NCBI GenBank assembly: GCA_015206945.1 | Contig: JADEXV010000069.1 | Span: forward strand, 1-32,801 | Source: Nostocales cyanobacterium LEGE 12452 | GTDB lineage: Bacteria; Cyanobacteriota; Cyanobacteriia; Cyanobacteriales; Nostocaceae | DNA length: 32,801 bases | Direction: 5' to 3' | Shown: one piece after another, positions 17,443 through 25,156 of the stretch | How positions within the stretch are numbered: position 1 is the stretch's first letter | Layout of the letters: every line of letters starts with the position of its first letter | The notes under the pieces: model-generated | Database searches by the model: none | Told to the model about the DNA's origin: nothing | Seen by the model: the letters and a program-made list of their open reading frames with translations, nothing else | Made by a program: the position numbers and the translations under genes

Positions 17443-18489
17443 TTACCTATTTTGTGGTTTAGCAGAAGATGATGGTGTTTGTTGTGTTGGGGGATTGGTA
17501 GGTGCTGATTTGTCTGGGAACCAATCTTTGAATAAATCTGTGCCGTCTTTGACTCCTGATATCAAGGCTGCGAATAATGCTAATACACCCATAATCTCTA
17601 ATATCCACGCCCACAAGGGTTGTGTCCAAGGAAGTTTGGGAAGAGAAAAACCTGCTGTTTTGAAACCCAATTCTTTTAACCAGTCTTCTACTGTTTCGGG
17701 ACGGTTATCTGGTTGTAGTTCCATTGCGTGGAGAATGGCTTGATTGACGCGATCGCTAATTTTATCATTCAATTCTTTCGGCGGAATTAAACGCTTATTG
17801 TTATCTTGGCGCTCAATAGCACTTTCTGGCTGTTTTCCTGTTAATAAAAAATATAAAGTTGCCGCAAGAGAATAAATATCAGTCCAAGGCTTACGTCGCG
17901 CCTGTTGTCTAGGAGAGTTGGAATACAGTTCAATTGGTGTAAATTTGTCAACCAAGTTACCGCGACTTGATACTGGGTTATCAACAAATCTTCGTGCTAA
18001 GTCGAAGTTTATCAAAACAACCTGATGCGTACCCGCCCGCAGAATGATATTTTCTGGTTTCACATTTCGATGCAAAAATCCTTGTTCATGCACTACGATG
18101 AGTGCTTTTCCAATTTGTTGGATGTAATCTAAAGCCTCTTTTTCAGGGAGAAATCCTCGTGGTTGGACAATCTTGGCTAAATTATCTCCTTGAATATACT
18201 CCATGACCATGCATTTTAAATCACCTTCCTCGAAGGTATCAATGACTTGGACAATATTCGGATGTTTGCATATTGCTAGTTTACGGGATTCATCTGCAAA
18301 ACCTGATTTTAAGCGATCGCGGTCTTCGTTACTTAATTGATTGAGCAAATTGGAATCCAATGTTTTAATTACAACATTCTTGGCATCCCGATCCTCAGCA
18401 AGATAAGTAATAGCAAAGTTCCCCTGTCCTAACTGTTGCTTAATTTCATACCGATCGCGGTGTAACTTTTGTCCAGATGCCCAAGTCAT
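17443..18489 (-). CDS. Membrane Ser/Thr pseudokinase
   Basis: 348 residues. The kinase fold (about 14-275) keeps the glycine loop GQGNFAITY and Lys42 in VVIK. The catalytic loop, however, reads HRNVKPENI with Asn142 in place of the catalytic Asp, and DFG reads NFD with Asn161 in place of the metal-binding Asp. Both key acids are therefore lost by single G-to-A type changes. One transmembrane helix (about 293-313) and a short Pro/Ser-rich tail follow. The rest of the fold is intact, so this is a pseudokinase under selection rather than a decaying gene. It may bind nucleotide or partner proteins, possibly the kinase-GUN4 protein encoded downstream. Confidence 0.88.
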   Translation of the reverse strand: MTWASGQKLHRDRYEIKQQLGQGNFAITYLAEDRDAKNVVIKTLDSNLLNQLSNEDRDRLKSGFADESRKLAICKHPNIVQVIDTFEEGDLKCMVMEYIQGDNLAKIVQPRGFLPEKEALDYIQQIGKALIVVHEQGFLHRNVKPENIILRAGTHQVVLINFDLARRFVDNPVSSRGNLVDKFTPIELYSNSPRQQARRKPWTDIYSLAATLYFLLTGKQPESAIERQDNNKRLIPPKELNDKISDRVNQAILHAMELQPDNRPETVEDWLKELGFKTAGFSLPKLPWTQPLWAWILEIMGVLALFAALISGVKDGTDLFKDWFPDKSAPTNPPTQQTPSSSAKPQNR

Positions 18490-18811
18490 TGGTTGATTAT
18501 CTCAGAGACTTGTATTAATTTTTGCATATAGCAATTCTCCTGTGGATATAATACAGCTTCTCTCAACAAACGTTCTGTAGCTTGCACCCTGGCATCTAAT
18601 AGTAAAGCTGTTATGCTTCAAAAAATGTAATATGACGCGATCGCAGAAGTTGTGTTATAAAAACGGGCAAGTCTTACAAAATACGAAAATCTTTACTATG
18701 AAGCTTTTTCGGTAAATGCGTAATTTCTACAGCAATGGAATCAAATGCTACTGTAACCAATCAAGCTTTAGCGTTTAATCATCAGTAATCTTTAAAAAAT
18801 AGAAAAAAAAT
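18490..18811. other. 322-bp divergent promoter region
   Basis: Spacer between the pseudokinase (-) and aminotransferase (+) genes. It contains a HIP1 site, an ATATAGCAATTC repeat end at 18526-18537, and a weak promoter-like pair TTGCAT (18522-18527) and TATAAT (18547-18552) with an overlong 19-base gap. I see no gene here. Confidence 0.4.
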
Positions 18812-20131
18812 ATGTTAAGTATTCCTATTAACTTAAATTTACCTCGTATACCCCGTTTAGTAACTTCCTTACCTGGGCCTCGCGCTCAAGCTATTGTACA
18901 ACGCGATCGCGCCGTAACTTCTCCTTCTTATACCCGCGATTACCCATTAGTTGTATCTCGCGGTCAGGGCTGTATGGTAGAAGATGTTGATGGCAATGTA
19001 TTTCTGGATATGACCGCAGGTATTGCCGTTACCGCCACCGGACACGCTCACCCGGAAGTCGTCAAGGCAATTCAAGAACAGTCGGAACGTCTGCTGCACA
19101 TGTCAGGGACAGATTTCTATTATGAGCCGATGGTGGAACTAGCGGAACAATTAGCGATTCGCGCTCCTTTTCCCCACCCACAAGGTAATGCTGCATTTCC
19201 CGCAAAAGTATTTTTCACCAATTCCGGGGCAGAATCTAACGAAGGAGCAATCAAACTAGCTCGATATTACACTAAGCGATCGCTAATCGTGGCATTCTTA
19301 GGTGCATTTCACGGACGCACTTATGGGGCAATGTCTCTCACTGGTTCCAAAGCAGTGCAGCGAGCTAATTTTGGGCCTTTAGTTCCTGGGGTAACTCATA
19401 TCCCTTATGGCACTCACGCTAGCTTAGATTACTTGGAACAACAGTTATTTACGACAATTTTACCACCGCAAGAAGTGGCGGCGATCGTAGTCGAAGCAAT
19501 TCAAGGAGAGGGTGGGTATATCGTACCCGAAGATGGTTTTTTGCCGCGAATTCGGGAAATATGCGATCGCCACGGTATTCTGATGGTAGTGGATGAAGTG
19601 CAAGCAGGAATGGGGCGGACTGGTCGCTTATTTGCGATCGAGCATTGGGGTGTGATGCCTGATATCATTACTACTGCTAAAGGTATCGCCAGTGGTTTGC
19701 CTTTAGGAGCGATACTTGCTAGACCAGAGTTAATGACTTGGCCTCCTGGTTCTCACGCTACTACATTTGGTGGTAATCCCGTAGCTTGTGCTGCTGGTAT
19801 TGCCACACTGCGATTGCTGGAAAGTGGTTTGATGAGCAACGCTACCCAGATGGGAGAAGTATTACAAGCTAGCCTTACCCAGTTGCATCAAAGATTTCCG
19901 AGAGTATCGCTGCCACGAGGTAAGGGTTTGATGGTAGCGGTGGATTTATTAGATGAACAAGGTAATCTCGATTATAAATTGCGCGATCGCATTATTCAAG
20001 AAGCTTTTTTACGCGGTTTATTATTGCTAGGTTGCGGTAAAGCAGCAATTCGTTTCTGTCCCCCTCTAATTATTGACAGCGACCAAATTAAAATCGCCCT
20101 TCAGATTATCAGCGAGATTCTAAGTTCTTAA
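18812..20131 (+). CDS. Class III PLP-dependent aminotransferase
   Basis: 439 residues of aminotransferase class III (acetylornithine / 4-aminobutyrate aminotransferase relatives). Visible features are NSGAESNEGAIKLARYYT, AFHGRTYGAMSLTGS, EAIQGEGGY, the PLP-ring Asp in VVDEVQAGMGRTG, and Lys290 in TTAKGIASGLPLGA, the Schiff-base lysine. The reaction moves an amino group from a terminal or alpha amine to 2-oxoglutarate. The DUF1338 gene follows after 3 to 87 bases depending on its start; since DUF1338 enzymes act on 2-oxoadipate, I infer that this enzyme may feed that pathway (lysine or 2-aminoadipate as amino donor). GABA or ornithine substrates remain possible. Confidence 0.9.
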   Translation: MLSIPINLNLPRIPRLVTSLPGPRAQAIVQRDRAVTSPSYTRDYPLVVSRGQGCMVEDVDGNVFLDMTAGIAVTATGHAHPEVVKAIQEQSERLLHMSGTDFYYEPMVELAEQLAIRAPFPHPQGNAAFPAKVFFTNSGAESNEGAIKLARYYTKRSLIVAFLGAFHGRTYGAMSLTGSKAVQRANFGPLVPGVTHIPYGTHASLDYLEQQLFTTILPPQEVAAIVVEAIQGEGGYIVPEDGFLPRIREICDRHGILMVVDEVQAGMGRTGRLFAIEHWGVMPDIITTAKGIASGLPLGAILARPELMTWPPGSHATTFGGNPVACAAGIATLRLLESGLMSNATQMGEVLQASLTQLHQRFPRVSLPRGKGLMVAVDLLDEQGNLDYKLRDRIIQEAFLRGLLLLGCGKAAIRFCPPLIIDSDQIKIALQIISEILSS

Positions 20132-20170
20132 AAAATGAAGGAAATCAGGGACAAGGAAAAAATAACCCAT

Positions 20171-20213
20171 GCCCAATGCCCAATGCCCAATGCCCAATGC
20201 CCAATGCCCCAAT
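20171..20213. repeat. Heptamer STRR array (GCCCAAT)
   Basis: Five perfect GCCCAAT units (20171-20205) and a variant GCCCCAAT (20206-20213). Short tandem heptamers are characteristic of heterocystous cyanobacteria. It separates the aminotransferase stop from the DUF1338 ATG at 20219 and happens to remain open in the frame upstream of that start. Confidence 0.93.
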
Positions 20214-20218
20214 ACATT

Positions 20219-21133
20219 ATGAAACCCGAAATAGCCCTTAATTTATGGAAATTACTTTGGCAAGAATACAGTGCCAGAGTAAATCATGCTCGTACCTACC
20301 AGCAAATGATTACTACTGCGGGTGGGACTGTTGCCAACGACCACATCGCCTTTCGGTCTTTGCGTTTATTAGTAGATACTCCACAAGGTCAAGTTAACTT
20401 AGGAATTGACTACCTTGGACAACTTGCAGAAGCTTTAGGTTATGTGGCGGCTGGAGAGTATACCTTTGCTCAAACTCATTTGTACGCACGTCATTATCGT
20501 CATCCACAACAAGAGGAATTTAACTTACCCAAGCTGTTTATCAGCGAGTTGATTGTCGATGAATTGCCTGCTAATATTGCCCAACTCATCTCTAAAACAG
20601 TATCTTCAATCCCAAAGGAACTGACCTTACCCCTTACTCTTCTACAAAAAGACGGGAACCTTAAAACCATCGCCAAACAACTCCAGCAAGTCTTCGCCCG
20701 CCCCTGGCTACCTCCCCAGCATTCTGTCGTTGAAGAAGTGAATCAGGTTACTCAGTATGGGGCTTGGGTGTTGCTGCACGGATATGCTGTCAACCACTTT
20801 ACAGGCTACATCAACGGACAGAATACTCCAGAATATCCAGACATTGATACTACTGCCAATGCTTTGGCTAACCTGGGTGTACCGATGAAAGCAGAGATAG
20901 AGGGAAATGTTGCTTGTGGTTTGCGGCAAACTGCAACTCAAGCAGTAACAGAAATGGTGACGGTGTTAGATGATAACAGTGGTGCAGAAATTCAGATTCC
21001 TTGGACTTATGCCTATTATGAAATTGCCCAGCGCTATCTAGTAGAAGTGGAATCTGGAAAGCAGGTACTTTTCGATGCTTTTTTAGGAAGTAATGCCCAG
21101 CAATTGTTTGAAATGACTCGTTTATCTAAATAA
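20219..21133 (+). CDS. DUF1338 protein, 2-oxoadipate dioxygenase/decarboxylase-like
   Basis: 304 residues of the DUF1338 family. Characterised members (Pseudomonas HglS, rice FLO7) are Fe(II) enzymes that convert 2-oxoadipate to D-2-hydroxyglutarate, the last missing step of one lysine-degradation route. NDHIAFRSL places His42 and Arg46 with the His-x3-Arg spacing of the HglS iron/substrate site; His193 (NHFTGYIN) is a likely second iron ligand and Glu268 (YYEIAQRY) a candidate third. HglS is longer (about 460 residues), so this is the short plant/cyanobacterial form. ATG at 20219 is chosen; the frame also opens at 20135, but that extension is mostly the heptamer array. It sits in operon order after the aminotransferase. 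Confidence 0.82.
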   Translation: MKPEIALNLWKLLWQEYSARVNHARTYQQMITTAGGTVANDHIAFRSLRLLVDTPQGQVNLGIDYLGQLAEALGYVAAGEYTFAQTHLYARHYRHPQQEEFNLPKLFISELIVDELPANIAQLISKTVSSIPKELTLPLTLLQKDGNLKTIAKQLQQVFARPWLPPQHSVVEEVNQVTQYGAWVLLHGYAVNHFTGYINGQNTPEYPDIDTTANALANLGVPMKAEIEGNVACGLRQTATQAVTEMVTVLDDNSGAEIQIPWTYAYYEIAQRYLVEVESGKQVLFDAFLGSNAQQLFEMTRLSK

Positions 21134-21184
21134 CCCAGAGTTGTTATACCAATTGAAAAAAAGAATGCGGCAAATAGACCATTT

Positions 21185-21212
21185 GTAGAGACGCGATTCA
21201 TCGCGTCTTTAC
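21185..21212. terminator. Palindrome between convergent DUF1338 and RTX genes
   Basis: GTAGAGACGCGAT (21185-21197) and ATCGCGTCTTTAC (21200-21212), 13-bp arms with one mismatch and a 2-base loop. It belongs to the GTAGAGACG palindromes dispersed in Nostocales (compare 1273-1297). Its place 50-100 bases from both stops suits a bidirectional terminator. Confidence 0.6.
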
Positions 21213-21303
21213 CCAAGGATTTGTTGCACTCATTAATTGAATTGGCCTTAGTAAAAGATTCAATTTCAAAGTTCCGAGCTAGTAGTTTCGTGTTTTGGAC
21301 AAA

Positions 21304-24216
21304 CTACACTTGCAAGGCAAAATCTGATGCCGTGAGAGTTGGCGCACCAGTTAGAGTCGCAAATAGACCACCAGTAAAATCCGTGGCAAAACCCGCCGCG
21401 CTGCCATTTGTGTTGTAGAACAACTGTCCATTCACAGGATCGTACACAATTTTCGCCATGCTAGTCCCTGCTAAATTAGTGACTTGAAAATCATTGGCGT
21501 TACTAAAACCATTTCCTGCAACAGAGGTAATGGCACTAAAGGAAGTTATATCCAGTACAATCTTGTCACCTTCGGAACTATTAAAGTCACTAATGGTATT
21601 TACTAGAAGAGTAGAAACTCTGTAAGAATCGTTTTTGTACACAAATCTATCAGCACCTGCACCGCCAACGAGAGTATCATAGTCTTCACCACCACCGAGG
21701 ATATCATTACCAATGAGGGTATCATTACCAGCGCCGCCTCGTAGCAAATCGTTGCCACTCTTGCCGTCGATGATATCATCACCTCCCCGACCATTAATCA
21801 CATCATTGGAATTGTAAAAACCTGTGATGTTATTGTTAAGGTCATTGAGGAATGTCACTGTGTTCTTGTTAAACAAGTTAGTTTGAGTGGAGTTGGCATC
21901 GAAGACATCAAAACTGTCAACGACGCTGGTCTGATTATCAAACAGGATATTGCCGATCGCAGCTCTGCTACCTGATACTGGTAAATTATCCAATTGTTCT
22001 AGTTGAAAGTCTTGCAGGATAACTTTGGTATTGCTTGTATCTTCAAAAGTGACTTCTAAATCCTTACCATTTTGAGTTAATTGCAGATTTCTAGCAGTCA
22101 ATCCCAATCCTGTAAAGTTCAGGGTGTCAACTTGAGAAATCACTACTGATGAAGGATTTGTGCCTTTGCCAATGCCGCCAAAGTCGGTGATGGTGTCGAT
22201 ACCATCGCCAGGGTGAAAGATAAATTTATCTTGACCACCGTTACCTGTGAGGATATCGTTACTAGCTTTTCCATCGATAATGTTGTTGTTGAGTGTGCCG
22301 ATGAGGATATCTGCACTCTTAGTTCCCGTGATGAATTTCTGGACAAAACCCAAGGTAGTAGTTGCTACTGCACTGATATTACTAAAACCTTGCCCATCAT
22401 TAACGACAAACTCAATTGTAGTGTTAGCAGTAGCGGCAGCAGTATTGTTGTAGGTAAGGCTGTTAAGAACTTGTCGGTAATTGGCAATGGTATCTGTGCC
22501 GCTCAGGGTGAGAGTACCCGTAGTGGGGTTGTAGGTAGAAGTGATGTTACCAATGGCAGTGGCATTAAGACTTTCGGCTGCGCCATTAAAAAGATTAGTA
22601 ATGGTAATGGTGACACTAGCTAAGGTAGTATTGTTGTCATTTAGGGTGAAATTGCGATCGAAGATGGAGACGGGAGTACCGCTAAAGGTAGTGCTAAAAT
22701 CAATTCCCTCTGAATTGCCGTTGAGGTCGAGTACGGGAGCGCGGTTGCCAAACACCACGTAGGTGTTCTTCTGTGAGAAATAACCTCCGCTGAAGTCGCC
22801 ATCTAGTGAGCTGAGAATTAGGTCGTCGATGCCGTCACTATTGATATCTCCCGCACTGCTGCTGACAGAGGAGCTAAAGGGGCTACCTCCGTAGCTATTG
22901 AGGGTAAAGCCATTAGTGCCGTTGAGGGTCGAGAGGTCGAGTTGGGCACGAAAACCGCCCTTGCTACCAAACACCACGTAGCTCTCCCCTGAACCTCCTC
23001 CCCCGATAATCAGGTCGTCGATGCCGTCACCGTTGATATCTCCGGCACTACTGACAGACCTACCTGAGTAGTCAACTATATCAGTGCCGTTGATAGTAAA
23101 GCCATTAGTACCATTGAGGGTAGAGAGGTTAAATTGAGCGTCAAAACCGCCCTTGCTGCCAAACACCACGTAGCTCTGCCCTGATAATTCGCCGTTGGGG
23201 CTGGCATCTGGTGCCCCGATAATTAGGTCGTCGAAGCCGTCACCGTTGATATCTCCGGCACTGCTGACAGACCAGCCTAAACTGTAACTTTCCTTGATGC
23301 CGTTGATAGTAAAGCCATTAGTGCCGTTGAGAGTGGAGAGGTTAAATTGGGCATCAAAATCGCCTTTGCTGCCAAACACCACGTAACTCTGCCCTGAACG
23401 ATTGCCGTTGGGGTCGGCAAAGAATGCCCCGAGAATCAGGTCGTCTATGCCGTCACCGTTGATGTCTCCTGCACTGCTGAGAGACCAGCCTGAGAAGTCA
23501 ACTTCTTCGATGCCGTTGATAGTAAAGCCATTAGTACCGTTGAGGGTGGAGAGGTTAAATTGGGCATCAAAACCGTCTTTGCTGCCAAACACCACGTAGC
23601 TCTGCCCTGAATTGGAGCCGTTAGGGTCGGCAAAGCGTGCCCCGATAATCAGGTCGTCGATGCCGTCACCGTTGATGTCTCCCGCACTGCTGAGAGACCA
23701 GCCTAAACCGTCACCTTCATTGATGCCGTTGATAGTAAAGCCATTAGTGCCGTTGAGGGTGGAGAGGCTAAATTCGGCATCAAAATCGTTCTTGCTGCCA
23801 AACACCACGTAGCTCTGCCCTGAATCGGAGCCGTTGGGGTCAGCAAAGAATGCCCCGATAATCACATCGTCGATGCCATCGCCGTTGATGTCTCCCGCAT
23901 TGCTGACAGGGCCTAAGAAGTCACCTTCATTGATGCCGTTAATAGTAAAGCCATTAGTGCCGTTGAGAGCAGAGAGGTTAAATTCAGCACCAAAATCGTT
24001 CTTGCTGCCAAACACCACGTAGCTCTGCCCTGAATTGTATAAGTCGTTGGGGGAGGCAAGGAATGCCCCGATAATCACATCGTCGATGCCGTCGCTGTTG
24101 ATGTCTCCCGCATTGCTGACAGAACTTCGTGTACTGTCACCTTTATTGATTTCGTTAATAGCAAAGCCTTGAGTGCCGTTGAGATCCGAAAGGTTAAAAG
24201 TTGAATTTGCCATCAT
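21304..24216 (-). CDS. Seven-repeat FG-GAP (integrin-like) RTX exoprotein
   Basis: 970 residues. Residues 1-491 are seven consecutive units of about 64-77 residues, each with LNGTNGFTIN-like, AGDINGDGIDDLIIG (DxDxDGxxD calcium loop) and SYVVFGSK blocks, i.e. FG-GAP repeats; seven blades make a complete integrin-alpha-type propeller. A beta-rich linker follows (about 492-630). Two RTX calcium-binding clusters come next (about 635-675, SADILIGTLNNNIIDG; about 802-858, GRGGDDIIDG and GGAGNDTLIG), then a C-terminal region typical of type I secretion substrates. There is no N-terminal signal peptide. The role is probably a surface or released adhesin; no type I secretion genes are adjacent. DNA repeats of about 210 bp make the region prone to unit gain or loss. 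Confidence 0.93.
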   Translation of the reverse strand: MMANSTFNLSDLNGTQGFAINEINKGDSTRSSVSNAGDINSDGIDDVIIGAFLASPNDLYNSGQSYVVFGSKNDFGAEFNLSALNGTNGFTINGINEGDFLGPVSNAGDINGDGIDDVIIGAFFADPNGSDSGQSYVVFGSKNDFDAEFSLSTLNGTNGFTINGINEGDGLGWSLSSAGDINGDGIDDLIIGARFADPNGSNSGQSYVVFGSKDGFDAQFNLSTLNGTNGFTINGIEEVDFSGWSLSSAGDINGDGIDDLILGAFFADPNGNRSGQSYVVFGSKGDFDAQFNLSTLNGTNGFTINGIKESYSLGWSVSSAGDINGDGFDDLIIGAPDASPNGELSGQSYVVFGSKGGFDAQFNLSTLNGTNGFTINGTDIVDYSGRSVSSAGDINGDGIDDLIIGGGGSGESYVVFGSKGGFRAQLDLSTLNGTNGFTLNSYGGSPFSSSVSSSAGDINSDGIDDLILSSLDGDFSGGYFSQKNTYVVFGNRAPVLDLNGNSEGIDFSTTFSGTPVSIFDRNFTLNDNNTTLASVTITITNLFNGAAESLNATAIGNITSTYNPTTGTLTLSGTDTIANYRQVLNSLTYNNTAAATANTTIEFVVNDGQGFSNISAVATTTLGFVQKFITGTKSADILIGTLNNNIIDGKASNDILTGNGGQDKFIFHPGDGIDTITDFGGIGKGTNPSSVVISQVDTLNFTGLGLTARNLQLTQNGKDLEVTFEDTSNTKVILQDFQLEQLDNLPVSGSRAAIGNILFDNQTSVVDSFDVFDANSTQTNLFNKNTVTFLNDLNNNITGFYNSNDVINGRGGDDIIDGKSGNDLLRGGAGNDTLIGNDILGGGEDYDTLVGGAGADRFVYKNDSYRVSTLLVNTISDFNSSEGDKIVLDITSFSAITSVAGNGFSNANDFQVTNLAGTSMAKIVYDPVNGQLFYNTNGSAAGFATDFTGGLFATLTGAPTLTASDFALQV

Positions 24217-24968
24217 TTCTCTTGTGTTAGTTTTTATGATTTATTTGTCGTTAGTCATTAGCAAAAATACTAGTACTGCTTTGCATAATTCGTAATTACG
24301 ATCGCATAAAAATTTTAGACATTTTAAACGGGTGGTTTATTTACGCGGTGCCGTATCCAACCTCCCCACACTGCCATTGAATTGCCAATCTTTTACTACG
24401 TTGCTATTCAGGTGATGTCTACGACGGGCTACGCTTATGCACTTGCTCTGAGATGCAATATTCTTCCGCTTACTCTCTTTTATGTCCTTCTGCTGCCACA
24501 TCCAACCGATAGCGGCAATTGAATAATTCGTAATTTGTGATTCGTAATTAGGAAGTTTGATCGCAAGTTACAAGCTTACAATTACGAATTGTATTAATAG
24601 GGGTATTTTGATGTCAGCTAGTCAACCTATCTGAGTTTGTAAGCAAAAATCACTTTAATAACTGTTAAATCACTTAAATACTCTGATGAATATCTAAGCA
24701 TTGTCAATAGGCTAGGTGTAATTTTGATAAAGTTACAGTAAATTTTAAGAAGCACTATATAAAGTTTTTGCGTCACTGATAGCGTATCTTTACGGTTAAG
24801 CAAGCTAGTAAGAGCGCCTTGTAAAGAAGCGTTAGCAAGTCATTGAACATCACAATTCTTGGTAGACATGGCACTCTTCTTAGAGATTATGTTGAGGAAC
24901 GAAACCTAAAAATTTGTGCGATCGCTAGCTGCAATTTGGGTTTAATACAACCTAAGTCACAGCGTTAG
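24217..24968. other. 752-bp repeat-rich spacer
   Basis: Spacer upstream of the FG-GAP/RTX gene, presumably with its promoter. It contains a 28-bp dispersed repeat (24414-24441), an 11-bp inverted repeat of the AATTCGTAATT type (24525-24535 and 24580-24590) and a HIP1-like site. I find no credible open frame, tRNA or riboswitch. Confidence 0.6.
24414..24441. repeat. 28-bp dispersed repeat, noncoding copy
   Basis: GATGTCTACGACGGGCTACG continuing to 24441 matches the copy inside the DUF2808 gene (14814-14841) at 24 of 28 bases. Confidence 0.75.
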
Positions 24969-25144
24969 TAACGAAAATAATAATTTTACTAACTAAAATG
25001 GTAATTTTATAACAAAAATTATAATGTTCGTTACACCAACAATTACTTTCCTAACCAAAATGATTATTTTGTAACGAAAATATTGATGTTTGTTACAAAA
25101 ATTGCAACTTGAGTTACCAAAGTTGCAATGTTTATAACTAAAAC
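24969..25144. repeat. Degenerate 21-bp tandem array after nifJ
   Basis: Eight units of 20-21 bp start at 24969, 24990, 25010, 25031, 25052, 25072, 25093 and 25114, with a partial ninth. Each begins TWAC and most follow with an AAAAT...ATTTT-like centre, roughly TAACNAAAATNNTNATNTTN. The units are diverged, so this is an old or constrained array. It ends 12 bases beyond the nifJ stop (nifJ reads leftwards into it). Confidence 0.8.
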
Positions 25145-25156
25145 CAGGGATGATGT

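Noticed and set aside
24969..25144. CRISPR array or iteron origin
   Set aside because: Units are diverged, spacerless and A/T-rich, and no replication initiator gene is present; a tandem array is all that can be supported.
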